A stretch of 64,000 bases of DNA from Chrysaora quinquecirrha (taxonomy: Eukaryota; Cnidaria; Scyphozoa; Semaeostomeae; Pelagiidae): NCBI GenBank assembly GCA_014526335.1, contig JACTAT010000012.1:448737-512736 (forward strand), in the 5' to 3' direction. Position numbers and translations under genes: made by a program. Below, piece by piece: positions 62,404 through 64,000 of the stretch. Under the pieces are notes generated by a model that worked only from the letters and a program-made list of their open reading frames with translations, did not search any database and was not told where the DNA came from. Numbering within the stretch: position 1 is the stretch's first letter; the number at the start of each line of letters is the position of its first letter.

Positions 62404-64000
62404 ATGATTTGCAAGATGGCGTTGGGTGCAGTGGTGTGTTTCTTTGCTCTGGTTTTCTCAACCTTTCAAGTAAGAAAGTTTGCCTTCTGCAGTTCTGATT
62501 CATTCTACATATATCTAAACAACGCTGGAGATAGCCTTGTCATCAAAGAAAGTTACATCTGTTCGTCAATTTGGATAAACAGGCAAGATGAGCTTTTTCA
62601 CGCTAGGCCCACTCGCAGCAAATCGACCTTAATGGTACAGATCTTGATCCTGTTGTGTGGCGATATCGAAACATGCCCTGGCCCTGCAATGAAATGTGGT
62701 TATTGCATGAAAGCAGTGCGAAAAAATCAAAGCAGAATAAGCTGTACTAGTTGTAAATTGCTCCACCATATAAAGTGCATGGATAATGAGACAGAAGCCC
62801 TCTGCTGCTCTTGTTTATCAAAATCTGTCGAAGTTGGAGTAAACACAGGGGAAACCGTAACGGTGAATCAAGATCAGTATGAGTTACCTGAGCTTACTGA
62901 CCTACTTGCAAGGAAAGGCCTTAAAATCCTGCATCAAAATATTCGGGAACTTTTAACACACAAACAAAATCTTTGTCATATCCTTGGTGATTTCAACGGA
63001 ATTCATATTCTCTCGCTTAGCGAAACACACCTGGCCGCTGACGAGGAAGCTGAAGCTCAAATTATGGGCTATGATTTTCTGGGAAAACCAAGGATATCTG
63101 GTCAAGGAGGTGGAGTGGGGATTTATATTTCACAATCGGTGCCCTTTCAAAGGCGTTTAGATCTTGAGGATGATAATATCGAATGTATTTGGATCGAAAT
63201 TTTATTTCCCAAATCAAAAGGATTTCTTATTGGTGTTATCTATCGCCCGCCGGACTCGTCAAAACATCTACCTGAAACTTTCAATGAAACTTTTGAATCA
63301 ATGCTATCAAAGGTTATTTCCGAAGACAAAGAGTGTATTTTGACAGGGGACATAAATTGCAACTACCTAGAGAGATCAGATCACAAAGAACTAAAAGAAG
63401 TACTTTCGTCTTTTAACTTGAAACAACTGATCAATAGCCCTACGAGAATAACTCAAATTATAATCCAAATATTCTTTGTGATGACCTAAAAACTGCAAAT
63501 TTGGAGGGGGTCTTCAGAGCAACCAGTGCAAATCATGCATGGTTGTATCTCAAACAGACTCTGGTATTCTTTTTCAACAAACATGCACCCTTGACAAGAA
63601 AGAGAGTGAAAGGAAAACTAAGTCCATGGCTAACACCCGAAGTGAAAAGACAGATGAATATCAGAGATAACCTATTACGTAAGGCTCGTCGGTCAAACCA
63701 AGAAATTGACTGGTTCTTCTATAAAAGTCAACGTAATCGTGTTACTGGCCTCGTGAAAAAATGCAAAAATAGATTTCACAAAGACCTCCTAAAAGAAAAT
63801 GCAGAGTCGCCAAGAAAATTTTGGGCCACCATCAAGAAACTTTACCCTACTAAGAAAACAGCTCCATCTGCTGGCTCGGCTTTTGAAATAAATGGATCGA
63901 AAACAACTGACAACGGAACCATAGCGAACACCCTATGCAGTTACTTCTCAAATGTAGCAAATTCACTCAAGTCAAAATCTTTCCCTTTGCGGGATTTTAC
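62404..64000 (+). mobile_element. LINE with PHD finger and endonuclease (runs off window)
   Basis: From the ATG at 62404 (MICKMALGAVVC, hydrophobic start) the frame is open to 63489: LILLCGDIETCPGPAMKCGY, a PHD-like finger C-x2-C..C-x2-C..HHIKC..CCSC, endonuclease LKILHQNIRELLTHKQNLCH, IHILSLSETHLAADEEAEAQ (catalytic Glu), GQGGGVGIYISQSVPFQRRL, GVIYRPPDSSKHLPETFNET and ILTGDINCNYLERSDHKELK (G-D-x-N). A frameshift or small deletion near 63455 leads to ILCDDLKTANLEGVFRATSA then PWLTPEVKRQMNIRDNLLRK, and it stays open to the end (KTTDNGTIANTLCSYFSNVA). The RT lies beyond 64000. The PHD plus GDIE.CPGP arrangement is typical of CR1-like LINEs in early animals. Its upstream edge coincides with the broken BEL LTR. 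Confidence 0.88.

Overview
The window looks like intron-rich genomic DNA from an early-branching animal. It is AT-rich, has TTAGGG-type interstitial telomere-like sequence and spliceosomal introns, and carries a dense, layered set of metazoan transposable elements (CR1/Jockey-type LINEs with PHD fingers, BEL/Pao, Gypsy, Copia, DIRS-like tyrosine-recombinase elements, PIF/Harbinger, DDE_Tnp_4, hAT-like foldbacks and a SWIM-YqaJ gene). This mix fits a cnidarian best (coral, anemone or hydrozoan). That placement is inference; no sequence search was possible.

The only host gene I can support runs on the minus strand across about 33 kb. Six short exons (41688-41786, 32873-32996, 26722-26881 or 24123-24282, 11875-11949, 9118-9207, 8542-8623) have consensus splice sites and perfectly compatible reading phases. 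Together they encode about 210 residues of the N-terminal EST1-family helical domain of SMG5, a nonsense-mediated decay factor. The first coding exon(s) and the C-terminal half were not found. Most of the mobile elements from about 9 to 41 kb lie in its introns.

The most interesting structure is a 2.1 kb near-identical direct duplication (22721-24842 and 25322-27441) that duplicates the 160-bp third recognised SMG5 exon with both splice sites intact. The exon is not a multiple of three. Using one copy keeps the frame, while using both puts a TAA early in the second copy. An NMD gene thus carries what looks like a built-in poison-exon switch.

Layout: 1-8.5 kb holds LINE debris, a palindrome-ended (CAT)n element, a promoter-like repeat, a DDE_Tnp_4 transposase with an intron, a SWIM-YqaJ pseudogene, a minisatellite and a telomere-like array. 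8.5-12 kb has three SMG5 exons. 12-18.4 kb holds a BEL integrase scrap, a broken PIF/Harbinger transposase, a DIRS fragment between direct repeats and a MADF-domain remnant. 18.4-22.9 kb holds a 32-bp minisatellite and a larger decayed DIRS element (gag, RT, RNase H, YR). 22.7-27.4 kb is the exon duplication. 28-33 kb holds two Gypsy remnants and a LINE. 33-36 kb is a LINE split by a 1.75 kb insertion that carries a dispersed minisatellite. 37-39 kb has a second minisatellite locus and the second palindrome-ended element. 39.7-40.6 kb is a third Gypsy remnant. 43-51 kb is LINE sequence invaded by a Copia element and a foldback. 51.5-52.0 kb is an inverted promoter-like repeat. 52.6-62.4 kb is a BEL/Pao element with LTRs, invaded by a nearly complete LINE, a hAT-like foldback and, in its 5' LTR, a further LINE that runs off the window.
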